A stretch of 62,319 nucleotides of DNA from Nocardia nova NBRC 15556 (GTDB taxonomy: Bacteria; Actinomycetota; Actinomycetes; Mycobacteriales; Mycobacteriaceae), in contig NZ_BDBN01000062.1 of the NCBI RefSeq assembly GCF_001613005.1, forward strand, positions 1 to 62,319, in the 5' to 3' direction. Below, one piece after another: positions 42,492-49,661 of this stretch. Both the position numbers and the translations under genes were made by a program. The notes below the pieces were generated by a model. The model was not told the DNA's origin. It saw nothing but the letters and a program-made list of their open reading frames with translations, and searched no databases. How positions within the stretch are numbered: position 1 is the first letter of the stretch; every line of letters starts with the position of its first letter.

Positions 42492-43190
42492 CTACTCGAT
42501 ACCGTTTTCCAGTCGGCGCCGTTGCCAGCGGCGGGCGCGAGCTGTCGGTCGCGGGGCCACCCGGGCGTCGAGCCATTCGACCGTGCGCTGCCAGCTGTCG
42601 TAGTACGCCGCGTAGCCGGGTCCATCGTCACCGCACCGATAGAAGTCCCGTCCCACGCCCGGATAGGAGACGACCTCGGTGTAGATCTGCGACCGCGAGG
42701 CGAGTCGTGACGCCAGTGCCCGACGATCATCGGCGCTCACGCTCGGATCGGCGTCCCCGAACAAGCCGAGCCACGGCGTACGCACCACGTCGTCGAAGTC
42801 GAGCAGACCCGGCCCGTCGGCAGCGGGGCTGATACTGACCGCCGCGGCGAGTTCGCGCTGCGCCGCGGCCTCGAACACCGCCGAACCGCCGTGACCCACA
42901 CCGACCAGCCCGATCTGCTCGTCGATCCAGTCACGGTCGTCGGCTCGGGCCATCAGCACATCCAGGTCCGAAGCATCGACGCTCCCGGCCTCGACCGCGA
43001 GCGATTCGTACCCGTGTTCGGCGAGCCGGTTCATCAGTCCGGGGCCGTCGCGGTTCAACGTACCTCGCTCGCAGATCAGCACTACCAGGCCGCGCGGCGT
43101 GCCACCGAGTGAAATCTCCAGTGCGGGCATCGGTTTCGTGGCTCCGAACAGGGGCGACGTGGCGGGCTGAATCAACACCGGCTCGTTCAT
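42492..43190 (-). CDS. Dienelactone-hydrolase-like protein without the catalytic Cys and His
   Basis: The 232-residue protein has the DLH fold order: RGLVVLICERG, DEQIGLVGVGHGGSAVFEAA, TPWLGLFGDADPSVS and VVSYPGVGRDFYRCGDDGPG. In active dienelactone hydrolases the elbow is GYCxGG and the last motif PGxxHGF. Here the nucleophile position is Gly99 (GVGHGG) and the histidine position is Arg181, while an aspartate (Asp146/148) remains. The protein should therefore not work as a normal hydrolase. It is the last gene of the leftward unit beta-subunit / SDR / DLH-like. Confidence 0.82.
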   Translation of the reverse strand: MNEPVLIQPATSPLFGATKPMPALEISLGGTPRGLVVLICERGTLNRDGPGLMNRLAEHGYESLAVEAGSVDASDLDVLMARADDRDWIDEQIGLVGVGHGGSAVFEAAAQRELAAAVSISPAADGPGLLDFDDVVRTPWLGLFGDADPSVSADDRRALASRLASRSQIYTEVVSYPGVGRDFYRCGDDGPGYAAYYDSWQRTVEWLDARVAPRPTARARRWQRRRLENGIE

Positions 43191-43197
43191 GGGGTCC

Positions 43198-44001
43198 TCA
43201 GATAGGGTGCGGTGTCCACGGCCAGTACTTCGCCGTCGCGCCGCCGTCCACGGTGATATTCGTACCGGTGACCATCGAGCTCTCGTCGGAGGCGAGGTAG
43301 ACCACGGCGCCGACGTAATCATCCGGGGTGGGCAGTCTCGACAGCGGCAGCTGGCCGGTGAAGTCCATCCGGTATTCGCCTGGGGCGCTGAGCAATTCGT
43401 CGAGTTGTTCGCGCGCGGCGGGATGGTTCGGCGCGGTCGCGGTCGGGGTGAAGCCGTTGACCCGAATCCCGTGCGGCGCGAGTTCCATGGCCGTCGAACG
43501 GGTGAAGTTGATCAGACCGCTCTTCCCGGTGGAGTAGCCGATATTGCCGGGCTGGCCCTGCCACGCGGCGGTCGACAACACGAGGATGATGCTGCCCGCG
43601 GTTTTCGTCTCGATCATCGATTTCGCGACGGCCCTGGTGAACAGAAACGAGCCGCCCAGGATGACGTCGAGTTGACGGCGGAAATCCGCATACCCCATCG
43701 TCAGCAAGCCCTGCTGGTGGAAGAACACGGCGTTGCCGACCAGGATGTCGACCTTTCCCCAGCGTTCGACGGCAGCGGCCACCGCCGCGTCGGCGTGGTC
43801 CGGATCGGTCACATCACCGGCGATGGCCGCGGCGTCGCCGCCCGCCGCGACGATCTCGGCCGCACAGCCTTCGGCGACCTCGGCCGCGAGATCGGTGCAC
43901 AGCACCCGAGCCCCCTGCGCGGCCAGCCCGCGCGCGAGCGTCCCGCCGATGTTCGGGCTGGTCCCGGTGACGATGGCCACCTTTCCCTGCAAGCGATTCA
44001 C
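43198..44001 (-). CDS. SDR oxidoreductase, probable diol dehydrogenase
   Basis: The 267-residue protein starts at a GTG at 44001 overlapping the beta-subunit stop (GTGA). It has an intact SDR machinery: VAIVTGTSPNIGGTLARGLA for NAD(P), the segment VLSTAAWQG with the catalytic Ser, and YSTGKSGLINFTRS with Tyr and Lys at normal spacing, ending VTGTNITVDGGATA. Coupling to the oxygenase beta subunit suggests that it oxidises the cis-dihydrodiol made by the dioxygenase to a catechol, as HcaB or BphB do. Other alcohol substrates are possible. Confidence 0.9.
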   Translation of the reverse strand: MNRLQGKVAIVTGTSPNIGGTLARGLAAQGARVLCTDLAAEVAEGCAAEIVAAGGDAAAIAGDVTDPDHADAAVAAAVERWGKVDILVGNAVFFHQQGLLTMGYADFRRQLDVILGGSFLFTRAVAKSMIETKTAGSIILVLSTAAWQGQPGNIGYSTGKSGLINFTRSTAMELAPHGIRVNGFTPTATAPNHPAAREQLDELLSAPGEYRMDFTGQLPLSRLPTPDDYVGAVVYLASDESSMVTGTNITVDGGATAKYWPWTPHPI

Positions 44002-44513
44002 AGGATGATGCTCACTTTCCCATGGGGCCGCAGGGCGTCGAGGTCGAGCACGCAGCGGCGGATCCGGAACAGGAATCCGTCGCCGGCCGGTTCGACCACG
44101 TGCTCGTAATGGCCGACATAGGTATCGAGCGCGCCGGACCGCACCCGGTGGACCGTGAAATTGGCCGCGATGCTCAGCTCGTCTCCGTCGCGGCCGGTCA
44201 CCCGCACATTCGAAATCGTGCGCCGGGTGCGCGAATGCGGGTACTCGGCATGCGCGGCGCGCCGCATGAGCGAATTGACCCGCTGTTCGAGCAGGAACCG
44301 ATCGTCCTGCACCAGAAACAGGTCCCGGTTCGGATCACCGTCCGGTTTGTCGGTGGCCGGAACCAGATAGCGGCCGTCGGGGGCGAACAACTCGAGCCAT
44401 TCGGGCAGCCGCCACGAATCCAGCAGCGCCGCTTCGTAATACAGGAATTGCTCGACTCGGTGGCAGAGCGTCATCGACTCGGTAGCCGATGACGCCGCGG
44501 GGACATCAACCAC
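43998..44513 (-). CDS. Ring-hydroxylating oxygenase, beta subunit
   Basis: The 171-residue protein has the SnoaL/NTF2-like beta-subunit pattern: VEQFLYYEAALLDSWRLPEW, LELFAPDGRYLVPATDKPDG, FLVQDDRFLLEQRVNSLMRR, HAEYPHSRTRRTISNVRVT, and an ending FRIRRCVLDLDALRPHGKVS. It forms the structural partner of the alpha subunit in alpha3beta3 dioxygenases. It heads the leftward unit with an SDR and the DLH-like protein. The promoter at 44514-44734 is shared with the divergent lipase. Confidence 0.92.
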   Translation of the reverse strand: MVDVPAASSATESMTLCHRVEQFLYYEAALLDSWRLPEWLELFAPDGRYLVPATDKPDGDPNRDLFLVQDDRFLLEQRVNSLMRRAAHAEYPHSRTRRTISNVRVTGRDGDELSIAANFTVHRVRSGALDTYVGHYEHVVEPAGDGFLFRIRRCVLDLDALRPHGKVSIIL

Positions 44514-44612
44514 GGCGGTTCTCCTCAGATCGGATATTTCCCCACTGTGGCGATGGGCGCGCCGGTTTGCCAGCGGTTGTTCCGGGCCTCGGAACCGGCT
44601 TCACGCAAAACG

Positions 44613-44642
44613 TTGACTGTTCGGTCTGACCATACATATAGT
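44613..44642 (+). promoter_or_regulatory. Rightward promoter with an operator in its spacer
   Basis: TTGACT (44613-44618) and TATAGT (44637-44642) are separated by 18 bases. The spacer holds GGTCTGACC (44623-44631), a 4+1+4 palindrome, inside the 14-mer GGTCTGACCATACA (44623-44636). Almost the same 14-mer lies upstream of the GAF-LuxR genes near 50858. The first 16 bases also match the element at 27872 at 12 positions. Confidence 0.55.
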
Positions 44643-44734
44643 AGGACAAATATGTGACGGCGGTCACGGCGGGCGAGGCGTTCTGAGCTCGATCGAAGGT
44701 CGTCGCCGGTCCGACCGACGAGTGTGGAGTGAAT

Positions 44735-45724
44735 ATGCGTGTGGCTCGTGTCATCGCCACTGTGGCCGCGGGGCTCGGAATGCTCTGGGTGACCACTTCG
44801 CCGGGTTCGGCCGACGAACCGGGGGCCGGGTTCCCCGCGGTGGCGGCGCACGAGTTCACCGTCGCCCAGGACGAGTTGGCCGCCGCAGTCCAGTGCGACT
44901 CCGGTGCCCAGTCCGGGCGGCCGACTGTGCTGCTGATTCCCGGCACCGGTGGCACGCCCGACGAGATCTGGTCCTGGAATTATGAAAAGGCGCTTCCCGC
45001 AGCGGGTTACGGGTGGTGCACGGTCGCGCTACCGGATGGGGCGCTGGGCGATTTCGCGATCTCGGCCGAGTACGCGGCCTATGCGGCGCTGCAGGCTCAT
45101 CGGGTCTCCGGCCGGCCGATCGGCATCGTGGGGCACAGCCAGGGCGGTGCGATGGCGGCGTGGATCGCGAAATTCTGGCCGGAGGTCGCCGCCGTTACCT
45201 CCGACGTGATCCCGATCGCCGGGCCGCTGGGTGGCAGTGCGGTGGCAGACAGTCTGTGCGCGGGCGGCGCGTGTGCGCCGATCGCCTGGCAAATGGGCAC
45301 TCGCTCGCATGTGACGCGGGCCTTCGCCAATGCTCCCGTGCCCGACGGACCTGCGTTCACCTCCATCCAGACCATGCAGGACGAACTTGTGTTGCCGCAG
45401 CCACAGGCCGGTTCGATGCGCGGTGGACCGACGATCATGGTTCAGCAGGTGTGCCCCGGCCATCTGGCCGATCACGGCATGCTGGTCTTCGATCCGGTGG
45501 CCTACGCCCTGGTCCTGGACGCGCTCGGCCATCCCGGCCCCGCCGATCCGAGCCGGGTGGACCGTGGGGTGTGCGCGCAGGCGACACTGCCCGGATTCGA
45601 CCCGGCGGGCTACACGAAGTTCACCAATACGGTGTCGGCCTTGATGTTCGGACTGCTCGATACCAGGAATTGGGTTCCCGCCGAGAAGCCGCTGCCGGCG
45701 TATGCGGCGCCCTACGACCGCTGA
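44735..45724 (+). CDS. Secreted lipase of the Candida antarctica lipase B-like type
   Basis: The ATG at 44735 with GGAG five bases upstream is preferred over a GTG at 44729; the protein has 329 residues. Residues 1-26 form a Sec signal peptide. The mature part shows LLIPGTGGTPDEIWSWNYEK, YGWCTVALPDGALGDFAISA, the nucleophile elbow IGIVGHSQGGAMAAWIAKFW and IPIAGPLGGSAV, the CalB-like order seen in actinobacterial secreted lipases. Later acid and base are probably in the QQVCPGHLADHGML region. It probably acts outside the cell on acylglycerols or other esters. It is driven by the promoter at 44613-44642. Confidence 0.85.
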   Translation: MRVARVIATVAAGLGMLWVTTSPGSADEPGAGFPAVAAHEFTVAQDELAAAVQCDSGAQSGRPTVLLIPGTGGTPDEIWSWNYEKALPAAGYGWCTVALPDGALGDFAISAEYAAYAALQAHRVSGRPIGIVGHSQGGAMAAWIAKFWPEVAAVTSDVIPIAGPLGGSAVADSLCAGGACAPIAWQMGTRSHVTRAFANAPVPDGPAFTSIQTMQDELVLPQPQAGSMRGGPTIMVQQVCPGHLADHGMLVFDPVAYALVLDALGHPGPADPSRVDRGVCAQATLPGFDPAGYTKFTNTVSALMFGLLDTRNWVPAEKPLPAYAAPYDR

Positions 45725-45817
45725 CCGATATCGGTTGTCGGTCAGACGTTTTCATCCCGGTCGCGTGCGCGGCTGCCAGGAATACCGAGCCGAGTGCTCG
45801 GCTCGAGAGGAGTGCAC

Positions 45818-46687
45818 ATGTCTCAGCAGCCCACCCGTGTCGCTTTTCCCAGCAGCGGCGGGCTGACCGTCGCCGCCTATCGCTGGGACCCGCAGGGGAC
45901 CCCTCGGGCGATCGCCCAGATCGTGCACGGCGTGGGTGAGCACGCGTTGCGCTACACGCCGTTGGCCGAGGTGCTGGCCGCCCGCGGCTTCGTCGTCTAC
46001 GCGCACGATCATCGCGGCCACGGCGCGACGCTGCTCGACGGTCAGGAACCCGGAGTCATCGGCGCCGACGGCTGGACCGAGCTGGTGGCCGACGTCGGCC
46101 GGATGGGGCGCAACGCCCGTGACGCGAATCCGGGACTGAAGTTGGTGCTCATCGCGCACAGCCTCGGCTCGTTCGCCACCCAGCAATTCCTGCCCGAGCA
46201 CAGCGCCGAGGTCGATGCGGTGGCGCTGTCGGGCACCGCCGCGCTGGACCTGCTCCCGCTGGATCTCGACGCACCGGTCGACCTGTCGATGTTCAACGCG
46301 GGAATTCCCTCGCCGCGAACGGAATTCGATTGGATCAGCCGCGACGAGGCGCAGGTGGACGCCTATCTCGCCGATCCGCTGTGCGGGTTCGGGCTCGATA
46401 TCGCGGGAATGAAGGGCATGGTCGGCGGGGCGGTGGCGGTCGCCGCCGCGGAACGCGTCGCCTCGATCCGCTCGGATCTGCCGCTGTATATCGCGGTGGG
46501 CGACAAGGATCCGGTGAACGGCGAACTCGCATTGGTGAACGCCTTGGGGCAGCGATACGAGCAGGCCGGTCTGACCGACATCACGCTGAAGGTGTGGTAC
46601 GGCGCTCGCCACGAGATCTTCAACGAGATCAACCGCGACGAGGTCTTCGCCGATCTGCTGGCCTGGATCGATCGGAAGCTGGTGTGA
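45818..46687 (+). CDS. Monoacylglycerol-lipase-like alpha/beta hydrolase
   Basis: The 289-residue protein starts at 45818 behind GAGGAG. It has the monoacylglycerol lipase pattern: IVHGVGEHALRYTPLAEVLA, VYAHDHRGHGATLLDG, a serine elbow LIAHSLGSFATQQF, YIAVGDKDPVNGELALVNAL with the acid, and WYGARHEIFNEINRDEVFAD with the catalytic His. It has no signal peptide, so it probably acts in the cytoplasm, cleaving glycerides or related esters after uptake. It follows the secreted lipase on the same strand by 93 bases. Confidence 0.9.
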   Translation: MSQQPTRVAFPSSGGLTVAAYRWDPQGTPRAIAQIVHGVGEHALRYTPLAEVLAARGFVVYAHDHRGHGATLLDGQEPGVIGADGWTELVADVGRMGRNARDANPGLKLVLIAHSLGSFATQQFLPEHSAEVDAVALSGTAALDLLPLDLDAPVDLSMFNAGIPSPRTEFDWISRDEAQVDAYLADPLCGFGLDIAGMKGMVGGAVAVAAAERVASIRSDLPLYIAVGDKDPVNGELALVNALGQRYEQAGLTDITLKVWYGARHEIFNEINRDEVFADLLAWIDRKLV

Positions 46688-46692
46688 GCGCA

Positions 46693-47030
46693 ATGGATGT
46701 CGATGTCACCACGTTGCACGGCCGCCGAGCCGAGTTCGCCGACCGGGTCTCGGAGGTGTTCGATCGGGCCGGCCTGCGCGCGGGCGTCACCATCCCAATC
46801 GGTGGTCCGGTGCCGCAGGGCAGTCGCGCATTCGCCGAATGGATCGCCGATCGACCGACGAGGTCGATCTGAGACTCCACATTCCTGCCGATCCTCTACC
46901 ACTGCGGCCACAATGCGACCGTGCTGCCCGCGATGTTGTCGGGCGGGACCATGGTGCTCGGACGCGGGCCCGATCCGGTCGCGCTGGCGGAGGCGGTCAC
47001 CGCGCCGGGGCACCCATCGGGAAAGCCCCG
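46693..47030 (+). pseudogene. Acyl-CoA synthetase-like remnant with internal stop
   Basis: An ATG six bases after the preceding stop opens a 59-codon frame ending at a TGA near 46872. The same frame continues past the stop with TFLPILYHCGHNATVLPAML, then SGGTMVLGRGPDPVALAEAV, an internal piece of an ANL acyl-CoA synthetase (the LPMYHxGG and GGTxVL region). The ATP-binding loop, the C-terminal domain and most of the N-terminus are missing. It is a gene relic squeezed between the hydrolase and the convergent peptidoglycan hydrolase. Confidence 0.55.
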
Positions 47031-47044
47031 GCGCGAAGCAGCTT

Positions 47045-48397
47045 TCAGTTGGACGCCGAGTGCGCGGTGCCGATGTGGCGGGCGCGCATGCCCGTCATAA
47101 CCGGGCTGATTCGGACAACATCGCCAGTTGTCGGTGCGTGAACCATTCGGCCGTTGCCGAGGTAGATGGCCACGTGCCCAGGATTGTCCCCGTCCGCTTC
47201 GAAATTTCCGAAGAGCAGATCACCGGGAACTGCCTGTGACAAGGGAATTTCGGTGCCGACGTGCCACTGGTTCTGAGAGGTTCGCGGCAATGTCACCGCG
47301 CCGCTGGTCGCGGCGTGCACAGCGAAAGAGGTCAGTCCTGAGCAATCGAAACCTCCAGAGGACGGGCCGGTGCTGTCGCCTCCGCCCCACACATAAGGCA
47401 GTCCCAAATATTTCAATGCCTGCGCGATGATTCGTCGGCCGAGGTCTTCCGGAGGTCGATGATCAGCGGCAGGCAAGTTGTAGTCGTTCGCCGACAACCA
47501 CTCGAATTGCTTGCGAGCGGACAGGATTCGCGCGACGTACGGTTTCGTCTCGAGCTCGTAGGCGGGGCTGCCGCTGGGCATTCCGCCGGACCGCAGAACA
47601 GCTCCGGCACCCGCGTTGTACGCGGCGAGGGTGAGCGCGAGGGTGTCGCCGGAGACTACGCCCGCGTGTTTCCAGCCCTCGATCTGCTGGTAGGTGTCGC
47701 AGAGCAGATGACCCGAGGCCATCACCGAATCCCCGACGTCGAAGATGTCGGGGACCCCGTCACCGTGCACGTCCCGGCCGTATTTCGCCCACGTGGCGGG
47801 CATGAATTGCCCGGGGCCCATGGCCCCGGCGGGGGAGATCGGAGCACTCGGTCCGTAACGAAACCCGTTCTCGGCCTGATACAACGCTGCCAGCGTAGGC
47901 GCCTGAATACCCGAGCACAGGGCGCCGGCCTGCCGGAACCACGGGACGAAGACGGCGATGTCACCGGTGAAGGGCGCGGGGACCGCCGCGGCCGGGCTCA
48001 CCGGGACGATCGCGAAACTCTCTGGGGCGGTGGAGTATCGAGGTGTCGAATCGACGTCGGCTCGCGGAGGTGATTGCACTGTCGCCTCGCCGTCGTGGCC
48101 GGGCTGTGTCGCCGTTCCGGGGACTACGTCGCCGTCCCCGATATCAGGTTTCGCGGGCAGCAGGTTTGCCACCCGTTCGGACGCGTCATCGACAGTTTGC
48201 CGCGCCGCCTGCTGGGCAGGCTCAGGAAGGCGGGCGATCGCGTTGTCCATTTGCACCGTGAGGGATTTGGCCGCCTCGCCCGTGGATTCGACCGCCGCGT
48301 GGGCGGAGTTCGCGGCCGGGCCCGGCAATCCGGAGTTGTCGACCGCGCCGGTCGCGACCGAGACGATGGTGGAAATCACGGTGATCGGGTCCGACAT
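47045..48397 (-). CDS. Two-domain peptidoglycan hydrolase: lytic transglycosylase plus NlpC/P60
   Basis: The 450-residue protein starts at 48397 behind GAAGGGCGG. After an alanine/proline-rich N-terminus of about 150 residues comes a transglycosylase-like domain (ALYQAENGFRYGPSAPISPA, GAMGPGQFMPATWAKYGRDV, LTLAAYNAGAGAVLRSGG). An NlpC/P60 endopeptidase follows at about 330-445 (YLGLPYVWGGGDSTGPSSGG, FDCSGLTSFAVHA with the Cys, NPGHVAIYLGNGRMVHAP with the His). It would cleave both glycan and peptide of peptidoglycan. No clear Sec signal is seen at the N-terminus (MSDPITVISTIVSVATGAVD), which is odd for a wall enzyme; another export route is possible. Confidence 0.9.
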   Translation of the reverse strand: MSDPITVISTIVSVATGAVDNSGLPGPAANSAHAAVESTGEAAKSLTVQMDNAIARLPEPAQQAARQTVDDASERVANLLPAKPDIGDGDVVPGTATQPGHDGEATVQSPPRADVDSTPRYSTAPESFAIVPVSPAAAVPAPFTGDIAVFVPWFRQAGALCSGIQAPTLAALYQAENGFRYGPSAPISPAGAMGPGQFMPATWAKYGRDVHGDGVPDIFDVGDSVMASGHLLCDTYQQIEGWKHAGVVSGDTLALTLAAYNAGAGAVLRSGGMPSGSPAYELETKPYVARILSARKQFEWLSANDYNLPAADHRPPEDLGRRIIAQALKYLGLPYVWGGGDSTGPSSGGFDCSGLTSFAVHAATSGAVTLPRTSQNQWHVGTEIPLSQAVPGDLLFGNFEADGDNPGHVAIYLGNGRMVHAPTTGDVVRISPVMTGMRARHIGTAHSASN

Positions 48398-48500
48398 CGT
48401 GAGCCGCCCTTCTACATTCGTTTCCGCAACAATTCGGCGATATGCCGACAATTGATCCCCTCAGGAAACGATTCTGGTGCGGCTCCGCCGTCGTGACATC

Positions 48501-48523
48501 CCCCTGACGGGTGGTGACAGGGG
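48501..48523. promoter_or_regulatory. CCCCTG-N11-CAGGGG inverted repeat
   Basis: A perfect six-base inverted repeat with an 11-base centre lies 104 bases upstream of the peptidoglycan hydrolase gene and downstream of the LuxR pair. CCCCCTGA also occurs in the hairpin upstream of the alcohol dehydrogenase (50950-50967). It could be an operator for the neighbouring GAF-LuxR proteins. Confidence 0.35.
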
Positions 48524-48563
48524 CAGTTCGAGGGATTGTGGAAGACAGCCGGCTATTCGATGG

Positions 48564-49661
48564 TTAGGGCGTTTTTCCGGCCCGGCGCTGCTCCTCGAGA
48601 TACAGCGAAATGGCTTCCGATCGGTTGACCGCGCCGAGTTTGCGCAGTACCTGCTTGACGTGCGACTTGACGGTTTCCACGGTGATCACCAATTGTTCGG
48701 CGATCTCGTTGTTCGACGCGCCGTCGACGATCAGGCCCAGCACCTCGGCCTCACGGGGTGTCAGCAATTCGTGTACTGCCGCTCGTAGCGGCTGTGCGGC
48801 GCTGCCCGGACGTATCGAGGCTCCGTCGAGTCCGAGGTCCACGTCCAGACCGGCGAACGAGTCGGTCTCGGTGGCCAGCTGCCGCACGGCGGCGAGGATG
48901 TTCTGCCGCTGTCGTTGCATCCGATCGGATCGCACCTCACGCTCGTGAATCACCGCGAACGTCGCGGCGACGATATCGAGCAGCTGGATATCGGTTCGGT
49001 CGACGGCCCAGGGCAGCTCCCGGGCGGCGTGGAGCAGCGCACAGACCTCACCACCGACGATCACCGGCGCCACCACATACCGCGTGGCGCCCACTATCTC
49101 GGCTATGTGGTCGCGGCGGTGTCCGGGAGCGCCGGCGTCGACCAGTACCGACCGGCGCTGCGCGATGCAATCCCTCTCTGCCGCAGTGGGTTTCCGGTGC
49201 CGGGTGCCGTCGGGTAGTGGTGATTCGGCATGCGGATGCGCATAGCGCAGGATACAATCGGTACCGTCGACCACCGAGTAGCTCGCGCGCCGGAATTCCA
49301 GCGTGCCGGTGAGTTCCGAGCAGGTCTGGCGAATCAGCGCTTCGACCGAGGCGGCACTACGCATGCGGGTGACCACTCGTGCGAGTGCCGGTATCCGCCG
49401 CGACCGTGTCTGCAGGATGAGCTCCTGAACCTGGGCCTGGGCGTCGAGGACTGCCGCGATCAAGCTCGCGCGCGCGATATCGGCGCTCGAATCCGGTTCC
49501 GGCCGAGCCGACAGCGCGACGTCGATTGTCTTCTCGGACATGACGATCGCCGCGTCCAGCGTCGGCACATCCGGCTGCTGCCCCAGGCGCAGGGTCCGGC
49601 GCAACTCGCCGTCCAGCGCCAGGAGGGTGTCCAGTACCCGGTGTGCCGAGCCGGCATTCAT
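48564..49661 (-). CDS. GAF-domain LuxR-family regulator (second of a pair)
   Basis: The 365-residue protein starts at an ATG at 49661 that overlaps the stop of the upstream regulator (ATGA). The middle (about 90-240) is a GAF-like sensor domain, with SVEALIRQTCSELTGTLEFR, IVGATRYVVAPVIVGGEVCA and LLDIVAATFAVIHERE. The C-terminus is a LuxR helix-turn-helix, ELLTPREAEVLGLIVDGASN then NEIAEQLVITVETVKSHVKQ. It has no receiver domain, so it probably senses a small ligand. It resembles its upstream neighbour in plan, suggesting duplication or a heteromeric pair. Confidence 0.9.
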   Translation of the reverse strand: MNAGSAHRVLDTLLALDGELRRTLRLGQQPDVPTLDAAIVMSEKTIDVALSARPEPDSSADIARASLIAAVLDAQAQVQELILQTRSRRIPALARVVTRMRSAASVEALIRQTCSELTGTLEFRRASYSVVDGTDCILRYAHPHAESPLPDGTRHRKPTAAERDCIAQRRSVLVDAGAPGHRRDHIAEIVGATRYVVAPVIVGGEVCALLHAARELPWAVDRTDIQLLDIVAATFAVIHEREVRSDRMQRQRQNILAAVRQLATETDSFAGLDVDLGLDGASIRPGSAAQPLRAAVHELLTPREAEVLGLIVDGASNNEIAEQLVITVETVKSHVKQVLRKLGAVNRSEAISLYLEEQRRAGKTP

